From Zoogloea sp. (GTDB lineage: Bacteria > Pseudomonadota > Gammaproteobacteria > Burkholderiales > Rhodocyclaceae): 64,000 nucleotides of DNA. Numbering within the stretch: the first letter of the stretch is position 1; each line of letters opens with the position of its first letter. Both the position numbers and the translations under genes were made by a program. The stretch is taken from NCBI RefSeq assembly GCF_023150065.1, contig NZ_JAKLLN010000016.1, forward strand, positions 1 to 64,000, given 5' to 3'. This document shows, in pieces, positions 16,913-25,707 of this stretch. The notes under the pieces were generated by a model. It was given only the letters and a program-made list of their open reading frames with translations, did not search any database and was not told the DNA's origin.

Positions 16913-19900
16913 ATGAACTCCATGCCGAGTTCAGGGCAAGGCTCGCAGCCGGCGGATAGCGCTTCGCCTCCAAGCCTCACGCCAGCTCTGCGGGCGGTGG
17001 CAGTCTATCTGCTGGCGGCCCTTGTCCTGATCGTCGGAGGACTGCTGATCACCGGCCGCCATGCCGCCACACCCGTGCTGACGGCTCCGTGGCTGCTGCT
17101 CTTCGCGGCCGCCTCGGCCCTGTTCATCTTCCTCACCCTGCGGCGTGCCGGTCGTGCTGCAACAGCCCCAACCGCTCCGGACATCAATGCCGACTACCGG
17201 GCTCTCTTCGATGCCTGCCCCGACCCCCAGTGGCTCTATGACGCGGACAGTGGCCGTGTGCTGGCCGCCAATGCCGCCGCAACCAGGCTCTACGGTCTCC
17301 CCGTCGACACCCTGGTGGGCACGCGGGCGGACACCCTCGTCAGCCCCCTGCCACTTCCCTCCGCAGCAGCCATACTGCTCAGCCACCAGCCCGCCAGCGG
17401 CTCGGCGCTGGAGTTCGAGACCCGCATCCACGAGCAGCCCTTTGCCGGCCACCGCTGCCACCTGGTGGTAGTCCATGAGCAGAGCCGGCAGCTGCGCGCC
17501 GAAACGCGCTTCGCCGAGGCCCTGGCCAAGGTCCAGCACATCCTGTACCGCTTCGACCCGGTTCATGAATGCTACGACTACATCTCGGCCAAGGCCGAGG
17601 ACTGGCTCGGCACCCCGATCGCTGTCCTGTGCGCCCCTGGCGGCTGGCAGCACTTCGCCCGCCGCACGAGCCCGGAAGACCTCAGCCGGGTGTGGGCCAT
17701 CATCAGCGATGCCCTGAAGACCCCCGGGGATGATCCGGTCGAAATCAGTGTCGAGTACCGCCTCGATGCCTGCGCCGGCCCCCTGTGGATCCACGACTCC
17801 ATGACCCTGCTGCGTCGCCCGGACGGCAGCCTGCGGGCCATCATCGGCGCCGCCTCCGACCAGACCGCCCAGCGGGCCACCCGTGAATACCTCGGTGTAA
17901 CCCTGCGCAGCATCGGTGACGCGGTGATCGCCACCGACGAAGACAGCCGGATCACCCTGATGAACCCCGTGGCCGAGGTCCTCACCGGCTGGTCCGAAGA
18001 CGAAGCCCGCGGCCAGCCCCTTGCCGACGTCTTCCGCATCGTCAGCGAGGACACCGGCGAAGCGCTGGAAAGCCCTGCGGACAAGGTCATGCGCGACGGC
18101 CGTCAGGTCGGGCTGGCCAACCACACCCTGCTCATTGACCGGGACGGCCGGCGTCGCCCCATCGTCGACAGCGGCGCCCCCATCCTGATGGCACCCCACA
18201 AGACGCCCCTCGGGGTCGTCGTGGTGTTCCGGGACCAATCCGAGGAGCGGAGCATCGCCCGCACGGTCGCCGACCAGCAGGCCCGCTACCGGGCCCTCGT
18301 CGAGAACGCGCCGGTGGGCATCTTCCACTTCACCTCCGACCTGCTGGTCAGCTACTGCAACAGCCGGCTGGCCGATTTCTTCAAATCCACCCCGGAGCAG
18401 TTGGCCGGAATGGACCTGCACTCCCTGGGCGATCAGGCCATCCTGTCGATACTCCGCAAGGCCCTGCTCGGCCAGCGGGGCGCCTACGACGGCCCGTTCG
18501 TGTCCCCCCTGTCCACCGACATGCAGATCCTGTCGATCCGCGTGGCCCCCGAATACGATGCGGAAGGCAAGGTCTTCGGGGGCGTGGGCATCGTCGAGGA
18601 CCGCACCGCCTTCCTGGAAGCGGAAGAGCAGCTGCGCGACACCCGCGAACGCTACGTGCTGGCCCAGCGGGGCACCAACGAGGGTCTCTGGGACTGGGAC
18701 CCGAAGACCCGCTATCTTTATCTCTCTGCCCGCCTGCTGTCCCTCCTCGGGCTGCACAGCGACACCCTGCGCACCACCGGCGAGGAGTGGCTGAAGCTGA
18801 TCCACCCGGACGACCGGCCGCGCTTCCGGACCGACTTTGTGGCCCACCTGCGCGGCGACACCGAACATTTCGAGTCCGAATACCGCATTGCCGACAAGGA
18901 CGGAAAGTTCCACTGGGTCCTGGCCCGGGGGCTGGCCCATCGCAACCAGCAGGGCCGGGCCGTGCGCATTGTCGGCTCCATCGGCGACATCACCGCCCGC
19001 AAGCTCGCCGAAGAGCAACTCAAGGCCGAGCGCGATTTCTCCCGCGGCCTCATCGACAGTCTGCCGGCCCCGTTCTTCCTGTTCGACCAGAACGGCCATC
19101 TGCTGCTGTGGAACCGCTTCGTCAGCGACCTGACCGGGCTGGCCGACGACACCCTGCTGCATGCGGAAGCCCAGAGCCTGGTGATTCCCGAGCAGGAGCC
19201 GCTGATGGCCCATCGCATCGAGACGGCACTGATCTCGGGCGAAGCCTCGGCCGAAGTGATGCTCCGGCGCAATGGCGGCGAGCCGGTGCCCTTCCTCGTG
19301 GTCGGCCGCCGGGTCATCCTCGACGGCAAGCCCCATATCGTCGGCGTGGGCACCGACCTGACCGAACGCAAGTTTGCCGAGCGGGCCATCAAGCGCCTCA
19401 ACACCGAACTGGAACGGCGCGTGGCCGAACGGACCTCCCAGCTCAGTGCCGCCCTGAGCGAGCTGGAGTCCTTCAGCTACTCGGTTTCCCACGATCTGCG
19501 CGCCCCGCTGCGCGCCATCGAGGGCTACAGCGCCATCCTGGGCTCCGACTACGGTGACAAGCTCGACGACGAAGCCAAGGAGCTGCTGCGCCGGGTGCGC
19601 GCCGCCGTGCATCGTATGGGCCAGCTGATCGACGACCTGCTGACCCTGTCGCGGGTCAGCCGCAAGGAGCTCGACCGCCGCCCCGTTGACCTCTCCAACC
19701 TCGCCCAGGTGATCTGCGACGAGCTGCGCCAGCAGGAACCGGAGCGGAACGTCAGCGTGCACATCGCTCCCCGGTTGCAGGTCGAGGGCGACCCCAGCCT
19801 GATGCGTACGGTGCTGGAGAACCTCCTCGGCAACGCCTGGAAGTTCACCGGCCGGGTCGACCAGCCGTGCATCGAATTCGACTGCGCCCGCCACGAGGGC

Positions 19901-20146
19901 GTCGATTCCTTCGTGGTCCGTGACAACGGCGCCGGCTTTGACATGCGCTACCGGGAAAACCTCTTCCGTCCCTTCCAGCGCCTCCACTCCGACCGGGAGT
20001 TCCCGGGCACCGGGATCGGCCTGGCCACCGTCGCCCGCATCGTCCACCGCCATGGCGGCGAGGTGTGGGCCGAAGGAGAAGTCGGCAAGGGTGCGGCGCT
20101 CTACTTCAGCATCGGCCAGCCCCCCGTCCTGCAGAACGTCGGCTGA
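16913..20146 (+). CDS. Membrane sensor histidine kinase with six PAS domains
   Basis: A 1077-residue sensor kinase. Two hydrophobic segments (about 28-47 and 57-76) with almost no loop anchor it in the inner membrane, so sensing is probably cytoplasmic or within the membrane. I count six PAS-like units beginning near residues 93, 200, 322, 455, 576 and 705, several followed by PAC-type motifs. The dimerisation box is SYSVSHDLRAPLRAIEGY (phospho-acceptor His860), and the ATPase has VLENLLGNAWKFT, VVRDNGAGFDM and GTGIGLATVARIV, the phytochrome-like subtype. No response regulator gene is adjacent, and its ligand is unknown. The start at 16913 has AGGG eight bases upstream; the open frame continues back to 16511 inside antisense tadA sequence. 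Confidence 0.92.
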   Translation: MNSMPSSGQGSQPADSASPPSLTPALRAVAVYLLAALVLIVGGLLITGRHAATPVLTAPWLLLFAAASALFIFLTLRRAGRAATAPTAPDINADYRALFDACPDPQWLYDADSGRVLAANAAATRLYGLPVDTLVGTRADTLVSPLPLPSAAAILLSHQPASGSALEFETRIHEQPFAGHRCHLVVVHEQSRQLRAETRFAEALAKVQHILYRFDPVHECYDYISAKAEDWLGTPIAVLCAPGGWQHFARRTSPEDLSRVWAIISDALKTPGDDPVEISVEYRLDACAGPLWIHDSMTLLRRPDGSLRAIIGAASDQTAQRATREYLGVTLRSIGDAVIATDEDSRITLMNPVAEVLTGWSEDEARGQPLADVFRIVSEDTGEALESPADKVMRDGRQVGLANHTLLIDRDGRRRPIVDSGAPILMAPHKTPLGVVVVFRDQSEERSIARTVADQQARYRALVENAPVGIFHFTSDLLVSYCNSRLADFFKSTPEQLAGMDLHSLGDQAILSILRKALLGQRGAYDGPFVSPLSTDMQILSIRVAPEYDAEGKVFGGVGIVEDRTAFLEAEEQLRDTRERYVLAQRGTNEGLWDWDPKTRYLYLSARLLSLLGLHSDTLRTTGEEWLKLIHPDDRPRFRTDFVAHLRGDTEHFESEYRIADKDGKFHWVLARGLAHRNQQGRAVRIVGSIGDITARKLAEEQLKAERDFSRGLIDSLPAPFFLFDQNGHLLLWNRFVSDLTGLADDTLLHAEAQSLVIPEQEPLMAHRIETALISGEASAEVMLRRNGGEPVPFLVVGRRVILDGKPHIVGVGTDLTERKFAERAIKRLNTELERRVAERTSQLSAALSELESFSYSVSHDLRAPLRAIEGYSAILGSDYGDKLDDEAKELLRRVRAAVHRMGQLIDDLLTLSRVSRKELDRRPVDLSNLAQVICDELRQQEPERNVSVHIAPRLQVEGDPSLMRTVLENLLGNAWKFTGRVDQPCIEFDCARHEGVDSFVVRDNGAGFDMRYRENLFRPFQRLHSDREFPGTGIGLATVARIVHRHGGEVWAEGEVGKGAALYFSIGQPPVLQNVG

Positions 20147-20185
20147 GCCGTCTCGCCCAAGTGGGCCGGGCCTGAAGCCGGCCCT

Positions 20186-20686
20186 CTAACGCAGCAGCAC
20201 GGGGCGATCGGAGAGTTCGTTGGGGTTGTCCGGCCGGGCCGGAAAATGCCTCGTCAGCAGATCGCCCACCGCCTTGACGGCATCCACCGCACCCTGCTCG
20301 AAACGGCCGCTGCGAAAGGCCAGTTCCATCTGCCGGCAGATCCCGTCCCATTCGGCCTGGGCGACCCGGGCAGCAATGCCCCGGTCGGCCACGATCTCGA
20401 CCCGACGGTCGAGCCACTGGACGTACACCAACACGCCGGTGTTTTCTTCCGTATCCCACACCCGAAGCCGCGAGAAGACCTCGACGGCCCGCTCCCGGGC
20501 CGACACACCCTGCCGCAGGTCGGCCAGATCGAGGCCTGCCTCCACCGCAAAGCGCAGCTCCCCCCGATGACGGGTTTCCGATGCCTTCACAGCCTGCTCG
20601 ATGGCGGCCAGCACGCTTGCCGGAAAAACCCGGTCCAGAACCCAGGCCGGCGTGAGCAGATGACGCAGGATGCGCAGCATGGACAT
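20186..20686 (-). CDS. TPM domain protein without signal peptide
   Basis: A 166-residue TPM-domain protein (TPM_phosphatase/YgcG-like fold). Conserved parts are RHRGELRFAVEAGLDL, ERAVEVFSRLRVWDTEEN, GVLVYVQWLDRRVEIVADRG and the C-terminal VGDLLTRHFPA. Unlike its upstream neighbour it has no signal peptide, so the domain is probably cytoplasmic or only loosely membrane-associated through the short N-terminal hydrophobic stretch. Its ATG shares one base with the stop codon of the preceding gene (TGATG at 20688-20684), which indicates translational coupling. It is the third gene of a lemA operon. Confidence 0.87.
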   Translation of the reverse strand: MSMLRILRHLLTPAWVLDRVFPASVLAAIEQAVKASETRHRGELRFAVEAGLDLADLRQGVSARERAVEVFSRLRVWDTEENTGVLVYVQWLDRRVEIVADRGIAARVAQAEWDGICRQMELAFRSGRFEQGAVDAVKAVGDLLTRHFPARPDNPNELSDRPVLLR

Positions 20687-21573
20687 CACCAGTCCCCCGA
20701 GGCGCCACCGCCACCAAATCCACCCCCACCGCCGGACCATCCACCGCCTCCGCCGCCCCGTCCGAAACCGCCACCGCCCATTCCGCCTCCTGTCCATGGG
20801 CCGCCGATCCCGCGGCCCCCTCCGCCAGAGCCCATCGCCAGCACGAACACGAAGGCCAGCACCCCACCCACCACGCCGATGGCCAGCACCCCGGACAGGG
20901 TCCACGCCCCGAAGCCGACAATCCCCGAAGCGAGGCCTGCTCCCAGCAGGCGACCGAAAATCGCCCTCAGCACACCGCCCACCACGATGGTGCCGATGAT
21001 TCCGAGCACCAACAGCTCCTCGAAGCCTGCTTCCTGCCCGCGAGCTGCGGCTGTCGGAGGCGGCAGGGCCTCACCGGCGATGCGGGCCGCGATGGCGTCC
21101 ACCCCGGCCTCGATACCGCCGGCGAAATCCCCGCCCCGCAGATGCGGCGCCACCACGTCGGCAATGATGCGCTTGGCGATGGCATCGGGCACGGCGCCCT
21201 CCAGACCCCGTCCCACCTCGATGCGCATCCGGCGATCGTCCCGGGCAATCAGGAACAGGATTCCGTCATCGACCCCCTGGCGGCCCAGCCGCCAGGCCTC
21301 GGCCACCCGCAGGGCGTAGGACTCGACCGCCTCAGGTCGGGTGGTGGCCACCACCAGCACGGCCACCTGGGCGCCCTTGTCCTTCTCGAGGGCTACCAGG
21401 CGCGCCTCCAGAGCCTCGCGACGGGCCTCCGGTAACAGCCCCAGGGTGTCGGTGACGTGGGCCGACAGGCTCGGCAGGGTCTGCAGCTCCTGGGCGTGCA
21501 ACACCCCGGCCAGGCTGCACAACAGCAGCACGAGAAAGCGCAGAAACATGCTGCGGCCCATGGCCAGCGACAC
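20686..21573 (-). CDS. TPM domain membrane protein (YgcG family)
   Basis: A 295-residue exported protein: signal peptide (FLRFLVLLLCSLAGVLHA), a periplasmic TPM domain with TDTLGLLPEARREAL, QVAVLVVATTRPEAV, GVDDGILFLIARDDRRMRIE and GRGLEGAVPDAIAKRII, then two or three hydrophobic segments (about 185-250) and a 45-residue Gly-rich tail ending in SGDW. The family is found with LemA proteins; plant and bacterial relatives are linked to photosystem II repair or phosphatase activity, but the role here is unknown. I chose GTG at 21573 because AAGG, overlapping the lemA stop codon, lies seven bases before it; ATGs at 21561 and 21549 are alternatives. Confidence 0.88.
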   Translation of the reverse strand: MSLAMGRSMFLRFLVLLLCSLAGVLHAQELQTLPSLSAHVTDTLGLLPEARREALEARLVALEKDKGAQVAVLVVATTRPEAVESYALRVAEAWRLGRQGVDDGILFLIARDDRRMRIEVGRGLEGAVPDAIAKRIIADVVAPHLRGGDFAGGIEAGVDAIAARIAGEALPPPTAAARGQEAGFEELLVLGIIGTIVVGGVLRAIFGRLLGAGLASGIVGFGAWTLSGVLAIGVVGGVLAFVFVLAMGSGGGGRGIGGPWTGGGMGGGGFGRGGGGGGWSGGGGGFGGGGASGDW

Positions 21574-21582
21574 GGATCGACC

Positions 21583-22206
21583 TTATTGCGCCTTGGCCGG
21601 CGCAGCCGCCGGAGCGGGCGCACCAAAATTGACCTTGGGCGGCTCGCTGATGGCCTGCTCGTTCTCGACGGTGAAGTTGGCCTTGGCCTTCGCACCGATG
21701 ACCATGGCGGTCAGGTTGTTGGGGAAGGTGCGCACCGAGATGTTGTAGTCCTGCACCGCCTTGATGTAACGGTTGCGGGCCACGGTGATGCGGTTCTCGG
21801 TGCCTTCGAGCTGGGCCTGGAGATCGCGGAAATTGGCGTCGGCCTTGAGGTTGGGGTAGTTCTCGGACACCACCAGCAGGCGCGACAGGGCACCGGACAG
21901 CTCACCCTGGGCCTTCTGGAAACGGGCCATGGCTTCAGGATCATTGACCAGTTCGGGGGTCACCTTCATGCCCGCCACGCTGGCCCGGGCTTCGGTCACC
22001 CGGGTCAGGACTTCCTTCTCGTGGGCGGCGTAACCCTGCACCACCTGCACCAGGTTGGGAATCAGATCGGCCCGCCGCTTGTACTGGTTGAGCACTTCAG
22101 ACCAGGAGGCGTTGATCTGTTCGTCGTTGATCTGGATCTGGTTGTAGCCGCAGCCGGAGAGCAGGAACAGCGACAGGATCAGGGACAGAAGATGCTTGAT
22201 GGACAT
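21583..22206 (-). CDS. lemA: LemA family lipoprotein/membrane protein
   Basis: A 207-residue LemA-family protein. The N-terminus HLLSLILSLFLLSGCGYNQI contains a lipobox-like LLSGC, so it may be a lipoprotein. The conserved segments NQIQINDEQINASWSEVLNQ, KRRADLIPNLVQVVQGY and ENYPNLKADANFRDLQ, followed by EGTENRI, cover the alpha-helical core. The C-terminus is an Ala/Pro-rich tail. The function is unknown; it usually pairs with TPM-domain proteins, as here. I chose ATG at 22206 (GAGG nine bases upstream) over in-frame starts up to 22257. The 165 bases before it hold no other gene. Confidence 0.9.
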   Translation of the reverse strand: MSIKHLLSLILSLFLLSGCGYNQIQINDEQINASWSEVLNQYKRRADLIPNLVQVVQGYAAHEKEVLTRVTEARASVAGMKVTPELVNDPEAMARFQKAQGELSGALSRLLVVSENYPNLKADANFRDLQAQLEGTENRITVARNRYIKAVQDYNISVRTFPNNLTAMVIGAKAKANFTVENEQAISEPPKVNFGAPAPAAAPAKAQ

Positions 22207-22371
22207 GGAGCACGCCCTCATGAAGGAGAAATCGGGTTGAAGCCGGCGGGTCAACACACGACACCGGCAAGGTCGGGGCCATTCTAGCGGCGCCCGGTGC
22301 CCACGCGGAGCTATCCACCCCGCGTGTTGAAATCTTGCACTTCCAGCCCCCGGAAAGTCCTTCTCAAGCCC

Positions 22372-23199
22372 TCATGAAGCCTTCAGGCCGACCATGGTGC
22401 GGCGGGCAAAGCAGAGATCTTCCCAGGCCTTGGCCTTGTCCTGCAGATTTCGCAGCAGATAGGCCGGATGGTAGGTCACCACCACCGGAATGTCATTATG
22501 GGAGAAGAGCTTGCCACGGGACGCCGCAATCCGGACCTCTTCATTGAGCAAGGCCTGGGCCGCCGGGCGCCCCAGGGCGACGATCAGGCGAGGCCGGATC
22601 AGGGCGATCTGGCGTTGCAGGTAAGGGAAGCAGGCCGCCAGCTCGGCCGCCTCCGGAGTGCGGTTGTTGGGCGGACGGCACTTGACGGCATTGGCGATAT
22701 ACACGTCTTCACCACGTTTCAGATCGATGCGCGCCAGCATGGCATCCAGCAAACGCCCGGCCTGACCGACGAAGGGCTCGCCGCGCTCGTCCTCTTCGGC
22801 TCCCGGCCCTTCGCCCACGAACAGCCAGTCGGCCTGGCGGTCGCCGACACCGGGCACTGCCTGCTTGCGACGCTTGCACAGACCACAGGCATCGCAGCCG
22901 CGGATACGTGCCTCCAGGGTGTCCCAGTCCAGCCCGGACACCGCCTCACCCGTGTCGCTGCGCTGCATGGCCTGCGCCGGGACGGCTGGAGCAGCCGCCT
23001 GTTGCAGGCTCTCCCGCAGATCGGGGCGCGCCGGGCGCGGCGCAGACTCGCGTACCGGAGCCGACTCAAGCACCACCGGGGCAGGCTCGGGCAGGATCTC
23101 CGCCGGCGCAGGCTCCACCTCCACCTGCCCGGCGCCCCTCAGACGCCACAAGGGTGCAAGCCCCATCTCCCGCAGGATCGCGTCACGACGCTGGTTCAT
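22372..23199 (-). CDS. Uracil-DNA glycosylase, type 4 (Fe-S)
   Basis: A 275-residue family-4 uracil-DNA glycosylase that removes uracil from DNA. A Pro/Ala-rich N-terminal extension (about residues 25-85) precedes the catalytic domain. Cluster cysteines appear as CDACGLCKRRKQ and CRPPNNRTP. The active-site motif is FVGEGPGAEEDERGEPFVG and the second motif is VVTYHPAYLLR. The short N-terminal element MNQRRDAILREMGLAPLW resembles that of related betaproteobacterial proteins. I chose ATG at 23199 because GAGG lies eight bases upstream. It overlaps nothing but follows rimI so closely that the two should be co-transcribed with tsaB. Confidence 0.92.
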   Translation of the reverse strand: MNQRRDAILREMGLAPLWRLRGAGQVEVEPAPAEILPEPAPVVLESAPVRESAPRPARPDLRESLQQAAAPAVPAQAMQRSDTGEAVSGLDWDTLEARIRGCDACGLCKRRKQAVPGVGDRQADWLFVGEGPGAEEDERGEPFVGQAGRLLDAMLARIDLKRGEDVYIANAVKCRPPNNRTPEAAELAACFPYLQRQIALIRPRLIVALGRPAAQALLNEEVRIAASRGKLFSHNDIPVVVTYHPAYLLRNLQDKAKAWEDLCFARRTMVGLKAS

Positions 23200-23209
23200 C
23201 CCACACACC

Positions 23210-23662
23210 TCACAGGGGCAGCCTCATGACCAGCGCGTCCTCGCGCCCATTGACCGCAGGGTAATAGCCCTTGCGCCGACCGATGGTCTCAAAGCCTGCC
23301 TTTTCGTACATGGCCAGGGCTGGCGTGTTGGACGGGCGTACCTCCAGAAAGATCTGCCGCCCCCCCGCGGCCCGGGCCACGGCCCCGAGATGATCCAGCA
23401 GGCGACGCCCCAGCCCCAGCCCCTGACGGGCCTTGCAGACACTGATGTTGAGGATGTGCGCCTCGTCCAGCACCATCATCAGCACCGCGTAACCGGCCCG
23501 CTCGCCGCCCTCGAAGAGCGTCCAGCAACCATATCCGGCGATGATGGAGTCGGCGAAGTTCTGCGCCGACCAGGGAAACGGATAAAGCTCACGGTCCTGG
23601 GCCGCGATCCATTCCAGATCGGCGCTTTCCATGGGTACGAAGTCCAGGGCAAGCACGCTCAT
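23210..23662 (-). CDS. rimI: Ribosomal protein S18 alanine N-acetyltransferase
   Basis: A 150-residue GNAT enzyme that acetylates the N-terminal alanine of ribosomal protein S18. Typical RimI features are ELYPFPWSAQNFADSI, EAHILNISVCKARQGLGLGR (acetyl-CoA loop) and FLEVRPSNTPALAMYEKAGF. It lies between tsaB and the UDG gene; the tsaB-rimI linkage is widely conserved and supports RimI over a generic GNAT. The 46 bases separating it from tsaB hold no other feature. Confidence 0.94.
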   Translation of the reverse strand: MSVLALDFVPMESADLEWIAAQDRELYPFPWSAQNFADSIIAGYGCWTLFEGGERAGYAVLMMVLDEAHILNISVCKARQGLGLGRRLLDHLGAVARAAGGRQIFLEVRPSNTPALAMYEKAGFETIGRRKGYYPAVNGREDALVMRLPL

Positions 23663-23708
23663 CGCGCCCGTCCCCCAAGCCCTGCCACACCCTCGGCAAT
23701 CCCCGCGA

Positions 23709-24401
23709 TCACGCCTTGCCTCCGCGGGCCAGACGCTCGGCAGTGGTCATGGCCACCTTGTCGCGCACGTACAGGGGCGCGGCCAGGGCGGGGTCGACGA
23801 GCTCGCCCCGCAGGAAACACTGCCCCGCCAGGCGGGCAATGCTGGAGGCCAGGGGCACTGGTGCCCCGTCGAATCCTGCCAGACGGGAGCCCAATGCCGG
23901 CACCAGGCTTTCCGGATAGGCCTGGAAGGCGGTACCGAAGCCGAACCAGCTTCCCTCCGCTGGGAGACGGACCTCCGACGGCGCGGCACAGGCTGGCGCC
24001 ATCATCTCCTCCAGCCCTTCGGGCGTGCGCCGGTAAGCTGCGAAATACACTTCGGACATGCGCGCATCCGCTGCCACGAAAATCATGTCCTGTGGGCACT
24101 GGCTGGCCAGGGCCTCGAGGTTGCCCACCGGGATCACGGGCTTGCCGAGCCCCAGGGCCAGGCCCTGAGCCGCACCGCAGGCCAGGCGCAGGCCGGTGAA
24201 AGCACCCGGCCCGGCACCGAAGGCAATGGCGTCGAGCTGGTCCAGGGTGACTCCGCAGCTGTCGAGCAGGGCGACGACCCCGGGCAAAAGAGTTTCCGAG
24301 TGGCCAGGACGACCGACAACCGGACGTTCGATGACAGTGGCGCCGTCAAACAGGGCAACGGAGCCGGAATCGGTGGATGTTTCGAGGGCGAGAATCTTCA
24401 T
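23709..24401 (-). CDS. tsaB: tRNA threonylcarbamoyladenosine biosynthesis protein TsaB
   Basis: A 230-residue TsaB, the partner of TsaD and TsaE in making t6A37 in tRNAs that read ANN codons. It begins MKILALETSTDSGSVALF and contains GRPGHSETLLPGV and the ASKHA-type FGAGPGAFTGLRLACGAAQG. TsaB lacks the metal-binding histidines of TsaD, and the same is true here. There is no good Shine-Dalgarno before ATG 24401, and a -10-like TAGAAT lies at 24416-24411, so the message could have a very short leader. It leads the tsaB-rimI-UDG set. Confidence 0.95.
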   Translation of the reverse strand: MKILALETSTDSGSVALFDGATVIERPVVGRPGHSETLLPGVVALLDSCGVTLDQLDAIAFGAGPGAFTGLRLACGAAQGLALGLGKPVIPVGNLEALASQCPQDMIFVAADARMSEVYFAAYRRTPEGLEEMMAPACAAPSEVRLPAEGSWFGFGTAFQAYPESLVPALGSRLAGFDGAPVPLASSIARLAGQCFLRGELVDPALAAPLYVRDKVAMTTAERLARGGKA

Positions 24402-24459
24402 AGCGGCCGCATTCTACCGCCCTCCGGGCCTGCGGTCCGCGTCAGCGGAGGCTCAGCGC

Positions 24460-24780
24460 TCAATCGGGACGGCGCGGCGGGTTGCCGTAAACGTCGCGAC
24501 CGGCTTCGTGCACATCGCGGCGCAACTGACGACGCTCCTCCGGTGACCAGCGACGGGGATTGCGTTCATCCATCTCGCTGCGACGCATCGGCTCGGCAGC
24601 AAATGCCGGCATCTGGCGCATGGGGCGATCCTGGGGCGCCGCATACTGGCGGAGGAAGGGCGTGAGACGTTCCCCCGGATCGGCCAGCGCGCTGCCCGCG
24701 CACAGCGACGACAGCAGCACGACCACCCCAAGGGGCAGGCCGTGACGAATCCATATCGGTGAATCTATCCCGTGGCGCAT
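24460..24780 (-). CDS. Small secreted hypothetical protein
   Basis: A 106-residue exported protein of unknown function. The signal peptide spans about residues 1-38 (core LPLGVVVLLSSLCAGSALA). The mature part is short and basic, with SPEERRQLRRDVHEAGRDVY near the C-terminus. That pattern recurs in small periplasmic proteins of betaproteobacteria. The frame is open upstream to 24870, but MRHGIDSPIW at 24780 gives a normal signal peptide. It diverges from ompR, and the 191-base gap between them holds a small hairpin (24846-24860) and presumably both promoters. Confidence 0.72.
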   Translation of the reverse strand: MRHGIDSPIWIRHGLPLGVVVLLSSLCAGSALADPGERLTPFLRQYAAPQDRPMRQMPAFAAEPMRRSEMDERNPRRWSPEERRQLRRDVHEAGRDVYGNPPRRPD

Positions 24781-24971
24781 GGTCCTTATCCTAACCCGGA
24801 CCGGCGTTTTTCGGCATCCCCGCCCGGCCCTGAATTGATTCTGGCAGCCCGCGTCGGGCTTGGAATCCACCTTTGTAAGAGAATGTTAGACCCGCACAGG
24901 GACTTACGTTTGCTTACCCGACCTGCACAGCCGGCCTAGCCGGGCGATCGGGGAGCCGTTAGGATGAGACC

Positions 24972-25700
24972 ATGGAAAAAGAAAGCTATCGCATTCTCGT
25001 CGTCGATGACGATCTCCGCCTGCGTGACCTGCTCAAGCGCTACCTCGGTGAGCAGGGCTTCAACGTCAAGGTGGTCAACGACGCAGCCCAGATGGACCGG
25101 GCCATCCTCCGGGAACACTTCGATCTGATGGTGCTCGACCTGATGCTGCCCGGGGAGGACGGCCTGTCGATCTGCCGACGCCTGCGGGGCACCGGCAACC
25201 AGATCCCCATCGTGATGCTCACCGCCAAGGGCGATGACGTGGATCGCATCATCGGCCTCGAGATGGGCGCCGACGACTATCTGCCCAAGCCCTTCAACCC
25301 CCGCGAACTGGTGGCCCGCATCCATGCTGTGATGCGCCGCCAGCCCCAGACGCCGCCGGGTGCGCCGGTGGCCGACGACGAAGACGTGAGCTTCGGCCAG
25401 ATCGTCGTGCAGCTGGGCAACCGCATCCTGATCCGCAATGGCGAGGAAACCCTGCTCACCACCGGTGAGTTCGCCCTGCTCAAGGTGCTGCTGCAGCACC
25501 CGCGCCAGCCCCTGTCCCGGGACCGCCTGATGGAACTGGCCCGCGGCCGGGAATACGACGTGTTCGACCGCTCCATCGACGTGCAGATCTCGCGCCTGCG
25601 CAAGCTGATCGAAGAAGACCCCGGCAAGCCCCGCTACATCCAGACCGTGTGGGGTTTCGGCTATGTCTTCGTACCGGACGGCAACAAGCACGCCCCCTGA
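24972..25700 (+). CDS. ompR: Response regulator OmpR
   Basis: A 242-residue OmpR/PhoB-type regulator. The receiver domain shows VVDDDLRLRDLL, the phospho-acceptor in MVLDLMLPGEDGLS, the conserved Thr in VMLTAKGDD and Lys in YLPKPFNPREL. The winged-helix DNA-binding domain ends in SIDVQISRLRKLIEEDP and RYIQTVWGFGYVFVP, which match OmpR closely. EnvZ follows eight bases later. The pair would control porin and osmotic or envelope responses; actual targets are not visible here. Confidence 0.94.
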   Translation: MEKESYRILVVDDDLRLRDLLKRYLGEQGFNVKVVNDAAQMDRAILREHFDLMVLDLMLPGEDGLSICRRLRGTGNQIPIVMLTAKGDDVDRIIGLEMGADDYLPKPFNPRELVARIHAVMRRQPQTPPGAPVADDEDVSFGQIVVQLGNRILIRNGEETLLTTGEFALLKVLLQHPRQPLSRDRLMELARGREYDVFDRSIDVQISRLRKLIEEDPGKPRYIQTVWGFGYVFVPDGNKHAP

Positions 25701-25707
25701 ACGGCCC

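Noticed and set aside
16931-20053. A 1040-codon minus-strand open frame antisense to the PAS kinase
   Set aside because: Composition is typical of antisense GC-rich frames and no motif is present; the plus-strand kinase is unmistakable.
20163-20184. Terminator after the PAS kinase gene
   Set aside because: GGGCCGG and CCGGCCC form a short stem, but no T-run follows on either strand.
24402-24459. Terminator between the small secreted protein gene and tsaB
   Set aside because: CCTCCG and CGGAGG can pair around a 19-base loop but there is no T-run; the -10-like TAGAAT nearby lacks a -35 partner.
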